Counted from the first letter of the stretch, positions 8,708 to 17,740 are shown. The stretch: DNA of 64,000 nucleotides from UBA1672 sp050633325 (GCA_050633325.1 JBOEGH010000004.1:124001-188000); one strand, 5' to 3'. Numbers and translations are program-made. The notes: a model not told the origin generated them from the letters alone.

Positions 8708-9322
8708 TTATGCAATTTTTGTTGGGCCTTTTTCAAATAGCTCTGTTACAAATTCCCAGTTAACCAAATTATCTACGAATGCTTCCATATATTTTGGGCG
8801 AGCATTTCTGTAATCAATGTAATAGCTGTGCTCCCAAACGTCGCAACCTAGTAATGCAGTTTGACCATTGATAAGTGGGTTTTCACCGTTTGGTGTTTTT
8901 GTTACTTCTAATTTACCGTCATCATTCATGACTAGCCAGCACCAACCAGAACCGAATTGTGTCAGGCCTGCTTGGATGAATTGTTCACGGAATGCATCGA
9001 AAGAGCCAAAGCTTTCTGTGATTGCTGAGTCTAAATTACCCGGGCGTGATCCGCCGCCATTTGGTTTCATCCATTCCCAGAATAGCTTGTGATTCCAGTG
9101 TTGTCCCGCATTGTTAAATAGTCCTGCTTCGCCTTGTTTATGAGCGTTTAGCACAACTTCTTCCAAGGTCTCACCCATGTTAGGTAATCCTTCTAAGATT
9201 TTGTTTCCATTCACAACATATGCATTGTGATGTTTGTCGTGGTGGAATTCTAATGTTTCGGCGGACATATACGGTCCAAGTGCATCATAAGCGTAAGGAA
9301 GTTCTGGAAGTTCGAATGTCAT
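8708..9322 (-). CDS. sodB: Superoxide dismutase, iron type
   Basis: The enzyme converts superoxide to hydrogen peroxide and oxygen in the cytoplasm. I chose the start at 9322 (MTFELPELPYAYDALGPY) because AGGAG lies just upstream and it matches family N-termini; the longer frame to 9358 is not needed. The protein has 204 residues. Metal ligands are visible as His27, His78, Asp161 and His165 (DVWEH). The NNAGQHWNH stretch with Gln74 is typical of alphaproteobacterial iron enzymes, although metal specificity cannot be proved from sequence. The gene is divergent from the NDUFAF6-like gene and is probably transcribed alone. Confidence 0.93.
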   Translation of the reverse strand: MTFELPELPYAYDALGPYMSAETLEFHHDKHHNAYVVNGNKILEGLPNMGETLEEVVLNAHKQGEAGLFNNAGQHWNHKLFWEWMKPNGGGSRPGNLDSAITESFGSFDAFREQFIQAGLTQFGSGWCWLVMNDDGKLEVTKTPNGENPLINGQTALLGCDVWEHSYYIDYRNARPKYMEAFVDNLVNWEFVTELFEKGPTKIA

Positions 9323-9413
9323 TGTTGTCTCCTGTGGTGTTCTGTGTGTACTGTTCACAGAGATAAAAAAATGATAATAGAGACTTTGTTTAGATACTGA
9401 AAGAGCTATATAC

Positions 9414-10223
9414 GTGGATATGCAGAAAAATTACTGTGGTGATCTGGTGCGAAAGCATGATGAGAACCGTTATTTGATATCTATGTTTGCCCCCGCAGAT
9501 AGGCGTGCAGATTTGTGGGCATTGTTTGCATTTAATTATGAGATTGCAAAAACGCGTGATGTGGTCAGTGATACCACACTTGGATTAATCAGGTTGCAGT
9601 GGTGGCGAGATGCGATAAGGGGTGTTTATGACGGTAGTGGTGTTCCTGATCATGAGGTCTTGAAGCCATTATCTGTTGCTATTGATAAGTACAAATTACC
9701 CCAAGAGTATTTTGATAAATTAATTTATGCACGTGAATTTGATTTGGAAGGTGTTTCCCCTGAAAGTTTGAGTGGTTTGATTAGCTATGCGGATTTTACT
9801 ACGACACCTTTATTATGCTTGGCAATGAGGATTTGCGGATATGATTTAGATGATGATTATATCCGTCCGATTGCGGTTAATTATACTTTGGCAGGAATAT
9901 TGATGGCAACTGCTCACAATGCAAGGCAGGGACATGTTTTATTGCCAACAGATTTAATGAACAAGTATGGTTTGACTTTAGATTCTTTGTTTAAGGAAGA
10001 GGGGCAGGTGGGATTGGCATCTTTGGTTAAAGATGTCGTTGAAGGACGCCTGACTGATTGCGATGCTAATGGCTACCCTTTACTAAAGTCCTGCGTCGCA
10101 ATTAGTGACATAAATTTCAGCTCGATAGTATCTAATCGCTACATGGTGATGTCGCCAATTTTGCAACGTCCGCCAGCATTTAAAGTTTTACGGGTGTTCT
10201 GGAAAGTAAAATGCTGTAATTAA
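9414..10223 (+). CDS. Squalene/phytoene synthase family protein, NDUFAF6-like
   Basis: The 269-residue protein has the squalene/phytoene synthase fold, with an N-terminal FNYEIAKTRDVVSD stretch and the diagnostic RLQWWRDAI motif. That combination is typical of the alphaproteobacterial and mitochondrial NDUFAF6 branch, linked to complex I assembly, rather than carotenoid synthases. The second Asp-rich motif of true synthases is not evident. The start is GTG at 9414 or ATG at 9420; an AAAGAG stretch upstream suits the GTG slightly better. Together with the Mth938/NDUFAF3-like gene at 5851 it may mark a split respiratory-assembly pair. Substrate use is unknown. Confidence 0.8.
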   Translation: MDMQKNYCGDLVRKHDENRYLISMFAPADRRADLWALFAFNYEIAKTRDVVSDTTLGLIRLQWWRDAIRGVYDGSGVPDHEVLKPLSVAIDKYKLPQEYFDKLIYAREFDLEGVSPESLSGLISYADFTTTPLLCLAMRICGYDLDDDYIRPIAVNYTLAGILMATAHNARQGHVLLPTDLMNKYGLTLDSLFKEEGQVGLASLVKDVVEGRLTDCDANGYPLLKSCVAISDINFSSIVSNRYMVMSPILQRPPAFKVLRVFWKVKCCN

Positions 10224-10294
10224 TAATTAAATGATGTATTATGTATATATAATTTAAAGGATATTATTAGTAATAAGGTATCGGGAGTAAGACT

Positions 10295-10543
10295 ATGGTA
10301 GATTCAATTGGCTCATCTGGCCAAATTTCAAATATAACGTCGATTAATAAATCGCAGAAATCTGTTGATAGTAATAAGAGCAGTGATGTAGCAGATACAG
10401 GCGCGGTGGACGATGTTGATATATCCGATGAAGCCCTTATTGCTCAGGCTACGGATGCTGCTAAATTAGTATCAGAAGGGTTGGCCAACGATACATCGGC
10501 CACTTTGTCCTCTGATGCTGGTCGTTTAAACGAACTTGTCTAA
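10295..10543 (+). CDS. Small acidic orphan protein (82 residues)
   Basis: I do not recognise this protein. It is Ser- and Asp-rich in the first half, probably disordered, and then has a predicted helix (DEALIAQATDAAKLVSEGLA) and a short tail. It has no cysteine, signal peptide or membrane segment. GGGAG at 10281-10285 supports the ATG. The layout of a disordered start followed by short helices faintly recalls anti-sigma factors such as FlgM, but the similarity is too weak for a call. It lies between the NDUFAF6-like gene and the convergent SIMPL gene. Confidence 0.6.
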   Translation: MVDSIGSSGQISNITSINKSQKSVDSNKSSDVADTGAVDDVDISDEALIAQATDAAKLVSEGLANDTSATLSSDAGRLNELV

Positions 10544-10557
10544 ATGTTATTTAGTTA

Positions 10558-11277
10558 TTAGTCTGTTAAGTAGAATGTGATTGTCGTTACAACGCGTACG
10601 TCTTTGTCTATTTTGGCTGTATCACCATAATCGCTACCTGCATCACGAATATAGAAGCTCCCTTGATGGGCACTTCTTATACCACCCACATTAACACCTG
10701 CATTTTGTGCAAATTCGTTTGCAGCCAGTCGAGCATTTTTGGTTGCTTCTTTTAACATGTCAGGCTTTATTTCATTCAGCTTTGTAAATAAATATTGAGG
10801 GGCTTCGCTTCGTATATTTATTCCTTTGGTAATTAATTTGCCAATTACCGCACGTGCAGGTGATATTGCTTCAATGTTTTCGGTTTCAATATGTATTGAT
10901 CCTGTTAGTTGGTGGTTCTGATCTACTAATACGCGGTTATTATCTCTAAATTCCTGATGATAGTAATCAATTACACCAATATTCATTTCATGATCTTCAA
11001 AGCCTTGTTCTTTTAATATTGAAATGATTGTTTCTTGGTTTGCTTCTGCTTTTTTGTATAGGGCAGGTATTGATGACTTATTCTTATCGGCAACAGTGAA
11101 GCGAATAACCCAATTTGCACGATCTGCGCGTACACGACGTTCGGCCAAGCCTTTTGACTCCGCGGTGTTTAACGCTACTTTGGCGTTATAGATTGTCTGG
11201 CTAGCAAAATAACCGCAGGAAGCCAGTCCAATAGCAATAAATAAACCAAGAAAGAATAGGTTAGGTTGTTTTGCCAT
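10558..11277 (-). CDS. SIMPL domain protein (DUF541), membrane-anchored
   Basis: The 239-residue protein has one N-terminal membrane segment (FFLGLFIAIGLASCGYF) and a periplasmic SIMPL/DUF541 domain, the family of E. coli YggE and mammalian SIMPL. Family features are the ERRVRADRANWVIRF start of the domain and repeated beta-strand/helix units ending in VRVVTTITFYL. YggE has been linked to oxidative-stress tolerance, but the biochemical role is unknown. The gene starts 17 bases after greA and is probably cotranscribed with it. It converges on the 82-residue orphan. Confidence 0.82.
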   Translation of the reverse strand: MAKQPNLFFLGLFIAIGLASCGYFASQTIYNAKVALNTAESKGLAERRVRADRANWVIRFTVADKNKSSIPALYKKAEANQETIISILKEQGFEDHEMNIGVIDYYHQEFRDNNRVLVDQNHQLTGSIHIETENIEAISPARAVIGKLITKGINIRSEAPQYLFTKLNEIKPDMLKEATKNARLAANEFAQNAGVNVGGIRSAHQGSFYIRDAGSDYGDTAKIDKDVRVVTTITFYLTD

Positions 11278-11294
11278 TATTTAGGATCTTTCCG

Positions 11295-11768
11295 TTATTT
11301 GTATTCTACTTTTAATATTTCGTAGTCACGTGTGCCTTTAGGTGTCTTAACGGCGACAGAGTCTCCCTCTGATTTACCAATTAATGCACGTGCAACAGGG
11401 GCGGAGATGGATAGCTTTCCATTTTCCATGTCTGATTCATAATCACCAACAATTTGGTATATTTCTTCTTCGTCAGTTTCCTCGTCTACTATTGTTACGG
11501 TTGCGCTGAATCTTACAGTATCTCCGTTAAGTTCCGTAGGGTCTATTACTTGTGCGCGGCCCACTACTGCTTCTAATTCTCTTATGCGTCCTTCTACAAA
11601 GCTTTGTTGTTCGCGTGCAGCGTGATATTCGGCGTTCTCTTTTAGATCACCGTGTTCTCGTGCTGCTGCAATGTCTGCTATAACGCTGGGGCGTTGTACT
11701 GAGGTTAAATCTTGCAATTCATTTGTTAGTTTTTCAAATCCTATTTTTGTTACGGGAACTTGATCCAT
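11295..11768 (-). CDS. greA: Transcript cleavage factor GreA
   Basis: GreA rescues backtracked RNA polymerase by stimulating cleavage of the nascent RNA end. The 157-residue protein has the N-terminal coiled coil with the acidic tip motif AREHGDLKENAEYHAA (the catalytic Asp and Glu), and the C-terminal FKBP-like domain with the SPVARAL-type signature (here SAPVARALIGKSEGDSV). AAGGAT lies just upstream of the ATG. In many proteobacteria greA lies downstream of carB as here, although a terminator separates them. Confidence 0.96.
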   Translation of the reverse strand: MDQVPVTKIGFEKLTNELQDLTSVQRPSVIADIAAAREHGDLKENAEYHAAREQQSFVEGRIRELEAVVGRAQVIDPTELNGDTVRFSATVTIVDEETDEEEIYQIVGDYESDMENGKLSISAPVARALIGKSEGDSVAVKTPKGTRDYEILKVEYK

Positions 11769-11818
11769 TGCATTTATCCTTGGTTTTATTTCAGTGCTTT
11801 ATGTTATTTTCTTAATTT

Positions 11819-11854
11819 AAAAAGTAAAGCCCGCCCAAGTAAACTAAAGGCGGG
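11819..11854 (-). terminator. Rho-independent terminator after carB
   Basis: Read on the minus strand, CCCGCC and GGCGGG (11849-11854 and 11830-11835) form a 6-bp GC stem with a 13-base loop, followed by CTTTACTTTTTAAATT. It closes the carA-carbonic anhydrase-carB operon before greA. Confidence 0.75.
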
Positions 11855-11917
11855 ATTATACGTTATTTATTGTTCTCTTTCGAGATGACCACAGGCTAAC
11901 TCAATCTTAAAAAGAGG

Positions 11918-14900
11918 TCAAGCAGCTTCACTTTTGTCGTTTTCAGCAAAGTAACTCTGTAGTGATGCAACATCAAGGTCTCTATCTTTCAGTGCATGAA
12001 TGGCTTTAACCGTGGCTGTGGCCGCAGTTATCAATGTGTAGTATGGTATTTTATTCATAAGAGCCATACGTCTGATTGATGAAGAGTCCGATACCGCCTG
12101 TGAGCTTTTAGTAGTAGTATTGATAACAAGATCAATTTCACCATTAATAATCGCATCAATAATATGTGGTTGGCCTTCCATCACTTTATTGATGTGCTTT
12201 GCCTTGATATTATTATCATTCAGGAAGCGGCAAGTGCCGCCAGTGGCAACAATGTCGAAACCTATACTGATTAATTCTTTCGCAAGTGGTATTAGGTTTT
12301 CTTTGTCTTCATTTTTTACAGATAAGAAAACAGTACCACTGGTCGGAAGATTGCTGCCTGCTCCTATTTGAGATTTGGCAATTGCATGGGCTAAATCCTT
12401 GTCCAGTCCAATAACTTCTCCGGTTGATTTCATTTCCGGCCCTAAAAGCGGATCAACACCAGGGAATTTGTTGAATGGGAATACAGGTGCTTTAACTGCG
12501 TAATGATCTTTGCTCATCCCAACTAGAATGTTGTTAAAGCTATTCAGTGTTTCGCCAGCCATAATACGGGCTGCTATTTTAGCGACAGGAACACCAGTGG
12601 CCTTTGCAACGAAAGGTACTGTACGTGATGCACGTGGGTTTACCTCAATAATGTAAACTTCTTCTTCTTTAGTTTCATCGTTCTTTCTAACGGCGAACTG
12701 AACATTCATTAACCCCTTAACCTTTAGTGCTTTTGCCAAGGTTATGGTTTGCTCATTGATGTTTTCTATCGTTTTAGCGGATAGAGAATGTGGAGGTAAT
12801 ACACAAGCAGAGTCGCCAGAGTGAATACCAGCTTCTTCGATATGTTCCATTATACCTGTAACATATACGTCAGTGCCATCACATAGCGCATCAACGTCCA
12901 GCTCAATCGCACTTTTTAGGTAGCGGTCAAGCAATACAGGGCAATCACCTGATACTTTAACAGCAGTGTTAATATAGCGCTCTAACTCGGAAAGGCTGTG
13001 GACGATTTCCATGCCTTGTCCACCAAGAACGTATGATGGGCGGATAACTAGCGGAAATCCAATGCCTTCTGCTATTTCTAATGCTTCTTCTTTTGTGCGA
13101 GCCAAACCATTTGACGGTTGCTTTAGGTCTAGATCTATCAGTAACTGTTGAAAGCGTTCACGGTCTTCTGCCAAATCGATAGCATCAGGATCAGTTCCAA
13201 GTATCGGTATATTGTTATCAAGAAGGGTTTTAGCCAATTTAAGGGGGGTTTGACCACCAAGTTGAACGATCACACCTTTTACATTGCCATTTGCTTGCTC
13301 GGCCTTGATTAGCTCAATAACGTCTTCTTCGGTTAATGGCTCAAAATACAGTCGATCAGATGTGTCGTAATCAGTGGATACAGTTTCCGGGTTGCAGTTA
13401 ACCATAATGGTTTCGTATCCAGCATCTTTTAATGCATATGCTGCGTGAACACAGCAATAGTCAAATTCAATTCCTTGTCCTATGCGGTTCGGCCCACCAC
13501 CTAGGATAATGACTTTCTCATTATTTGTAGCATCAATTTCGTTTTCTGCTGGTTCCAGGCCATTACCTTCGTATGTTGAATACATATATGGGGTTTCAGA
13601 TGGTATTTCAGCTGCGCAACTATCTACACGTTTAAATACAGGGTGGATATCGTGGGTTATACGTGCGGTGCGAACTGTTTCTTCTGTTACACCTACCAAG
13701 TCTGCTAGTTGAGCATCAGAAAATCCAAGGCGCTTTATTGCCATCCATCCTTGCGCATCAACAGGCAGTCCATTTTCAAGGACGTTCTTTTCCGCATTGA
13801 TGATGTTCTCTATGCGTTCTAGGAACCAAGGGTCATATTTTGAAATAGACTGTATTTTTTCCAAAGATAAACCGTGGCGGAATCCTTGTGCGATATGCAG
13901 TATGCGCTGGGGTGTTGGTTTTGCTATTGCCGCCAGTAATGTGTCTCTTTGTGCATCAGGGTTATCATCATCAGAACCGCCAACGTAAACAGGGCTTAAT
14001 CCAGTAAGGCCTTTTTCCAAAGAACGCATTGCTTTTTGCAGTGACTCTTCGAAGTTTCTGCCAATTGACATTGCTTCACCAACTGACTTCATAGCAGTGG
14101 TCAGATATGCTTCGCTTCCTTTGAATTTTTCGAAGGCAAAACGTGGTACTTTGGTAACAACATAGTCAATTGTCGGCTCAAAACTTGCCGGTATTTTACC
14201 ATCTGTGATGTCGTTTCCTAATTCGTCTAATGTGTATCCAACGGCAAGCTTTGCCGCAATTTTAGCAATTGGGAATCCTGTTGCTTTGGATGCCAGAGCG
14301 GATGATCTGGAAACGCGTGGGTTCATTTCAATTACAATCATGCGCCCGTCAGCAGGGTTAAGGGCGAACTGCACGTTTGATCCACCAGTTTCAACGCCGA
14401 TACCGCGTAAAACAGCAAGTGATGCATTACGCATAATCTGATATTCTTTATCAGTTAATGTAAGGGCAGGGGCAACAGTGATGGAATCGCCTGTGTGAAC
14501 ACCCATAGGGTCAACATTTTCAATGGAGCAGATTATGATACAGTTGTCGTTTTTATCACGAACAACTTCCATTTCGTATTCTTTCCAGCCAAGTAGAGAC
14601 TCTTCCACAAGAACCTCAGTTGTTGGGGATGCATCAAGGCCATCACGCACGATACGTTCATAGTCATCTTTGTTGTATGCGATACCACCACCGGTTCCAC
14701 CCATTGTGAAAGATGGACGCATAATTGCCGGTAACCCAATTTTTTCTAGGGCTTCTCTTGCTTCTTCCATATTGTGTACTGACATAGAGTTTGCAGATTC
14801 TAGACCTAACTCATCCATGCACACTTTGAATTTTTCACGATCTTCTGCTTTATCAATAACCTCTGCTTTTGCGCCTATTAGCTCAACATTTAGTCGATCA

Positions 14901-15223
14901 AGTGTACCGTCTTCGGCCAATGCAAGTGCGGTGTTAAGCGCGGTCTGCCCACCCATAGTAGGAAGAAGAGCATCAGGTTTTTCTTTTTCAAGTATCTTGG
15001 CAACCACCGCTGGGGTTATCGGCTCAACATATGTGGCATCGGCCATGTTGGGGTCGGTCATAATAGTTGCGGGGTTGGAATTAACCAAGATAATACGGTA
15101 ACCTTCTTCACGCAGGGCTTTACAGGCCTGTGTTCCGGAATAATCAAATTCGCAGGCTTGTCCGATTACGATAGGACCAGCGCCAATAATACAGATGGAC
15201 TTTATGTCGGTACGTTTAGGCAT
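11918..15223 (-). CDS. carB: Carbamoyl-phosphate synthase large subunit
   Basis: CarB makes carbamoyl phosphate from bicarbonate, ammonia delivered by CarA, and two ATP, for arginine and pyrimidine synthesis. The 1101-residue protein has the two homologous halves, each with a Rossmann-like start (IIGAGPIVIGQACEFDYSG and ILGGGPNRIGQGIEFDYCC) and an ATP-grasp domain, then a C-terminal MGS-like allosteric domain (residues about 950-1090). The length is a little above the usual 1070-1090. Its start overlaps the end of the carbonic anhydrase gene by 8 bases, so translation is coupled to the enzyme that makes its bicarbonate substrate. Confidence 0.97.
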   Translation of the reverse strand: MPKRTDIKSICIIGAGPIVIGQACEFDYSGTQACKALREEGYRIILVNSNPATIMTDPNMADATYVEPITPAVVAKILEKEKPDALLPTMGGQTALNTALALAEDGTLDRLNVELIGAKAEVIDKAEDREKFKVCMDELGLESANSMSVHNMEEAREALEKIGLPAIMRPSFTMGGTGGGIAYNKDDYERIVRDGLDASPTTEVLVEESLLGWKEYEMEVVRDKNDNCIIICSIENVDPMGVHTGDSITVAPALTLTDKEYQIMRNASLAVLRGIGVETGGSNVQFALNPADGRMIVIEMNPRVSRSSALASKATGFPIAKIAAKLAVGYTLDELGNDITDGKIPASFEPTIDYVVTKVPRFAFEKFKGSEAYLTTAMKSVGEAMSIGRNFEESLQKAMRSLEKGLTGLSPVYVGGSDDDNPDAQRDTLLAAIAKPTPQRILHIAQGFRHGLSLEKIQSISKYDPWFLERIENIINAEKNVLENGLPVDAQGWMAIKRLGFSDAQLADLVGVTEETVRTARITHDIHPVFKRVDSCAAEIPSETPYMYSTYEGNGLEPAENEIDATNNEKVIILGGGPNRIGQGIEFDYCCVHAAYALKDAGYETIMVNCNPETVSTDYDTSDRLYFEPLTEEDVIELIKAEQANGNVKGVIVQLGGQTPLKLAKTLLDNNIPILGTDPDAIDLAEDRERFQQLLIDLDLKQPSNGLARTKEEALEIAEGIGFPLVIRPSYVLGGQGMEIVHSLSELERYINTAVKVSGDCPVLLDRYLKSAIELDVDALCDGTDVYVTGIMEHIEEAGIHSGDSACVLPPHSLSAKTIENINEQTITLAKALKVKGLMNVQFAVRKNDETKEEEVYIIEVNPRASRTVPFVAKATGVPVAKIAARIMAGETLNSFNNILVGMSKDHYAVKAPVFPFNKFPGVDPLLGPEMKSTGEVIGLDKDLAHAIAKSQIGAGSNLPTSGTVFLSVKNEDKENLIPLAKELISIGFDIVATGGTCRFLNDNNIKAKHINKVMEGQPHIIDAIINGEIDLVINTTTKSSQAVSDSSSIRRMALMNKIPYYTLITAATATVKAIHALKDRDLDVASLQSYFAENDKSEAA

Positions 15224-15860
15224 GGTGGTTTATGTCCTCTATTTTAGTTGTGTTCGTAGTAATTATTTTAAATTCGTTACTGGCTTTATCATGTTCCAGT
15301 ATGTCACCTGTTTCCATATCGAAAATCCATGGTGATATTTTGACGCTATTCTCTTCCAATGCTTTTGCTATGGAAGGGTAAGTTTTTAAATTTTCGGCGC
15401 TTTCCAGTACGACTTCTTGTTCTGTGCGTGCTGTTATATCATCGCTTTCATCACAGCATGATTTTACTTTTGTTAAAGCATTCTTTGCAACATTGATAAA
15501 ACTGGATATTTCCGGATCATCGAGGCCGTCAATAAGTGCTTTAACCGCGCCGCACTTTGTGTGGCCAAGTACAATTATTTGCTCTACGTTATTATACTCG
15601 ACAGCAAACTGTAAAGCAGCGGCTAGTGCTGTGCCTTGTTTGTATGGGCGAACAATCGCACCCATGGCTTTATGTGCAAAGAAAGATCCCGGACGTGTGT
15701 GAAAAATTGTACCAGGGTCTGTTCGAGAGTCTATACAGCTGATAATGAAATATTTTGGTGATTGGCCGTCCTCGACCAAGTGCTGCATTAAATTGTCACT
15801 TGCATCACCGTATTCGTGGTTTTTGAATGATTTAAACCCTTTTATCAGATCTTTCGTCAT
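15216..15860 (-). CDS. Beta-class carbonic anhydrase in the carAB operon
   Basis: The enzyme interconverts carbon dioxide and bicarbonate. The 214-residue protein shows all beta-class zinc and catalytic residues: Cys42, Asp44 and Arg46 (CIDSR), and His100 and Cys103 (GHTKCGA). It should be active. The gene starts 3 bases after the carA stop and overlaps the carB start by 8 bases. The order carA-carbonic anhydrase-carB strongly suggests that it supplies bicarbonate to carbamoyl-phosphate synthetase. Activity is inferred from the residues; channelling is a hypothesis. No signal peptide is seen, so it is cytoplasmic. Confidence 0.94.
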   Translation of the reverse strand: MTKDLIKGFKSFKNHEYGDASDNLMQHLVEDGQSPKYFIISCIDSRTDPGTIFHTRPGSFFAHKAMGAIVRPYKQGTALAAALQFAVEYNNVEQIIVLGHTKCGAVKALIDGLDDPEISSFINVAKNALTKVKSCCDESDDITARTEQEVVLESAENLKTYPSIAKALEENSVKISPWIFDMETGDILEHDKASNEFKIITTNTTKIEDINHHA

Positions 15861-15863
15861 CTG

Positions 15864-17036
15864 TTAGGCTTTCTTTGCTTCTTTTATGTTGTCCATAAAC
15901 CTATCAAATAAATAGTGGCTATCTTGCGGTCCTGGCGATGCTTCCGGATGATACTGTACGGAAAATACCGGTTTGCCTTCAACTGCTATACCTTCGTTTG
16001 ACCCGTCAAATAGACTGACATGTGATTGATATACGTTATCCGGTAGATTGTCTGCAACAACAACAAAACCGTGGTTTTGAGATGTTATTTCTACACGTCC
16101 GGTTTTGATGTCTTTTACAGGCTGGTTCGCGCCACGGTGACCAAGGTGCATTTTTTCAGTTTTACAACCCAATGCAAGCGATAGTATCTGGTGTCCTAAG
16201 CAAATGCCAAATATAGGCATATTTTTTTCTAATAGTTCTTGTACCATTGGTACTGCATATTCACCAGTTGCAGATGGATCACCCGGGCCGTTGGATAGAA
16301 ATACGCCATCTGGGTTGTGAGATAATATATCTTCGGCTGTGGAATTTGCAGGAACAACTGTTACATCACATCCTGCTGCAGCAAGGCATCGTAATATATT
16401 ACGTTTGGCACCAAAATCTACTGCGACCACTTTGTGGGTTGGGTTTTCTTGTTTACCGTATCCTTCTTTTGCATCCCATAGAGATTCATCCCAAGAATAG
16501 CTTTGCGTACATGAAACATCCTTGGCCAGATCTGCACCTTCTAATCCATGCCAGTTTTTAGCCAGTGCATATAAAGCATCAAGATCGAACTCACCGTCTT
16601 TTTGATGGGCGATGATGCCGTTAGGTGCGCCAATGTCTCTTATACGTCTGGTAAGGGCTCGTGTATCTATGCCGCTAATGCCAACTAGGTTGTGTTCTTT
16701 TAACCATGCATCAAAATGCTTGTTTGCGCGCCAATTAGATGGAGACGTAATGTCTTCTCTGATTATAAGGCCGCGTGCCGCTGGGTTGATTGTTTCTATA
16801 TCTTCGGCATTGGTGCCTATATTCCCAATATGTGGGAATGTGAAAGTAATGATTTGGCCCGCGTAACTCGGGTCGGTCATTATTTCTTGATAACCAGTCA
16901 TTGAGGTGTTGAAACAAATTTCCCCAATTGATTTATCCTCTGCGCCAATTCCATTACCCCAGAATATAGTTCCATCGGATAAAATAACAACAGCGGTTGC
17001 GTTAGGGGGACGTTTTATATTAGTAAAATCAGACAT
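15864..17036 (-). CDS. carA: Carbamoyl-phosphate synthase small subunit (glutaminase)
   Basis: CarA hydrolyses glutamine and passes ammonia to CarB. The 390-residue protein has the CarA N-terminal domain (GEICFNTSMTGYQEIMTDPSY) and a class I glutamine amidotransferase domain with nucleophile Cys in FGICLGHQ and the His-Glu pair in YHPEASPGP. It is the first gene of the minus-strand operon, followed 3 bases later by carbonic anhydrase. It is divergent from yqeY, with under 90 bases between the starts, so both promoters must lie there. Confidence 0.97.
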   Translation of the reverse strand: MSDFTNIKRPPNATAVVILSDGTIFWGNGIGAEDKSIGEICFNTSMTGYQEIMTDPSYAGQIITFTFPHIGNIGTNAEDIETINPAARGLIIREDITSPSNWRANKHFDAWLKEHNLVGISGIDTRALTRRIRDIGAPNGIIAHQKDGEFDLDALYALAKNWHGLEGADLAKDVSCTQSYSWDESLWDAKEGYGKQENPTHKVVAVDFGAKRNILRCLAAAGCDVTVVPANSTAEDILSHNPDGVFLSNGPGDPSATGEYAVPMVQELLEKNMPIFGICLGHQILSLALGCKTEKMHLGHRGANQPVKDIKTGRVEITSQNHGFVVVADNLPDNVYQSHVSLFDGSNEGIAVEGKPVFSVQYHPEASPGPQDSHYLFDRFMDNIKEAKKA

Positions 17037-17124
17037 TGATGTTATGCTCCAGCAACTTTATTTTAACAGTACCTGCTAGAGACACATTTCCTAATGGGTT
17101 TTGAACAAAAAGAAAAGGAAAAAA

Positions 17125-17586
17125 ATGGATAAGCGAACAGAAATTAATGTTGCATTGAAAGAGGCCTTGAAAAATAAGGATAAAATAGCACTGGCAACAA
17201 TACGTTTAATTGTGGCTGCGCTTAAAGATCGTGACATTACTGAGCGTGACCAAGGCCAAGTTGATGGTGTCGATGATAAATCAATTTTGGTGATGTTAGA
17301 GTCTATGGTAAAGCAGAGGAAAGAATCCTCCGAAGTTTATAGTCAGGCAGGAAGGGATGATCTTGCAGAACGTGAAGAGCTTGAAATAGATGTTATACGC
17401 CAGTTTATGCCTAAACAGCTTTCAGATGATGAGGTATCGGAAATAATTGATGGGATTGTTATTGATTTGGACGCTCAATCAATAAAGGATATTGGTAAAA
17501 TTATGGGGGTTTTACGCAAGGATTATGTTGGGCAAATAGACATGTCAAAGGCTGGTGCTTTGGCCAAAGATAAATTGTCAAAATAA
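17125..17586 (+). CDS. yqeY: GatB/YqeY domain protein
   Basis: The 153-residue protein is a stand-alone YqeY domain, related to the tRNA-binding tail of the GatB amidotransferase subunit. Its role in bacteria is unclear. Family motifs are the N-terminal LKEALKNKDKIALATIRLI helix and DVIRQFMPKQLSDDEV in the middle. I chose ATG 17125, which has AAAAGGAAAA upstream, over TTG 17101. In many alphaproteobacteria yqeY lies between carA and dnaG, exactly as here. Confidence 0.9.
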   Translation: MDKRTEINVALKEALKNKDKIALATIRLIVAALKDRDITERDQGQVDGVDDKSILVMLESMVKQRKESSEVYSQAGRDDLAEREELEIDVIRQFMPKQLSDDEVSEIIDGIVIDLDAQSIKDIGKIMGVLRKDYVGQIDMSKAGALAKDKLSK

Positions 17587-17614
17587 AAACCTGAAACATT
17601 TAAGTATCAGGTTT
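17585..17614. terminator. Convergent terminator between yqeY and the small minus-strand gene
   Basis: AAAACCTGA and TCAGGTTTT form a perfect 9-bp stem around a 12-base loop. It lies directly after the yqeY stop and just beyond the stop of the 39-residue minus-strand gene, with T-rich flanks, so it may end both transcripts. Confidence 0.7.
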
Positions 17615-17620
17615 TGCGAA

Positions 17621-17740
17621 TTATTTTTTGAAGAAGCTATTTATTTTTAACTTTAATTTATCCCATAATGGAAAAGAACTGCAGTTTTCACCGTATTCGA
17701 TAACATTAAATTTTTGATCTTTTGTAAAGATTTCAGGCAT
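17621..17740 (-). CDS. Small basic protein of 39 residues
   Basis: This short frame (MPEIFTKDQKFNVIEYGEN at the start, ending in NSFFKK) has a very good ribosome binding site: the minus strand reads AAGGAGAAGGCT just before the ATG at 17740. It ends just before a terminator stem shared with yqeY, so it has the start and end signals of a real gene. The C-terminal half is basic, with KLKLKIN. One cysteine is present (Cys20). There is no membrane segment. I do not recognise it. It lies in the 334-base gap between yqeY and dnaG and is divergent from dnaG. Confidence 0.55.
   Translation of the reverse strand: MPEIFTKDQKFNVIEYGENCSSFPLWDKLKLKINSFFKK

Noticed and set aside
13482..15101. Several plus-strand frames inside carB
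   Set aside because: All are antisense to a highly conserved gene and lack start signals.
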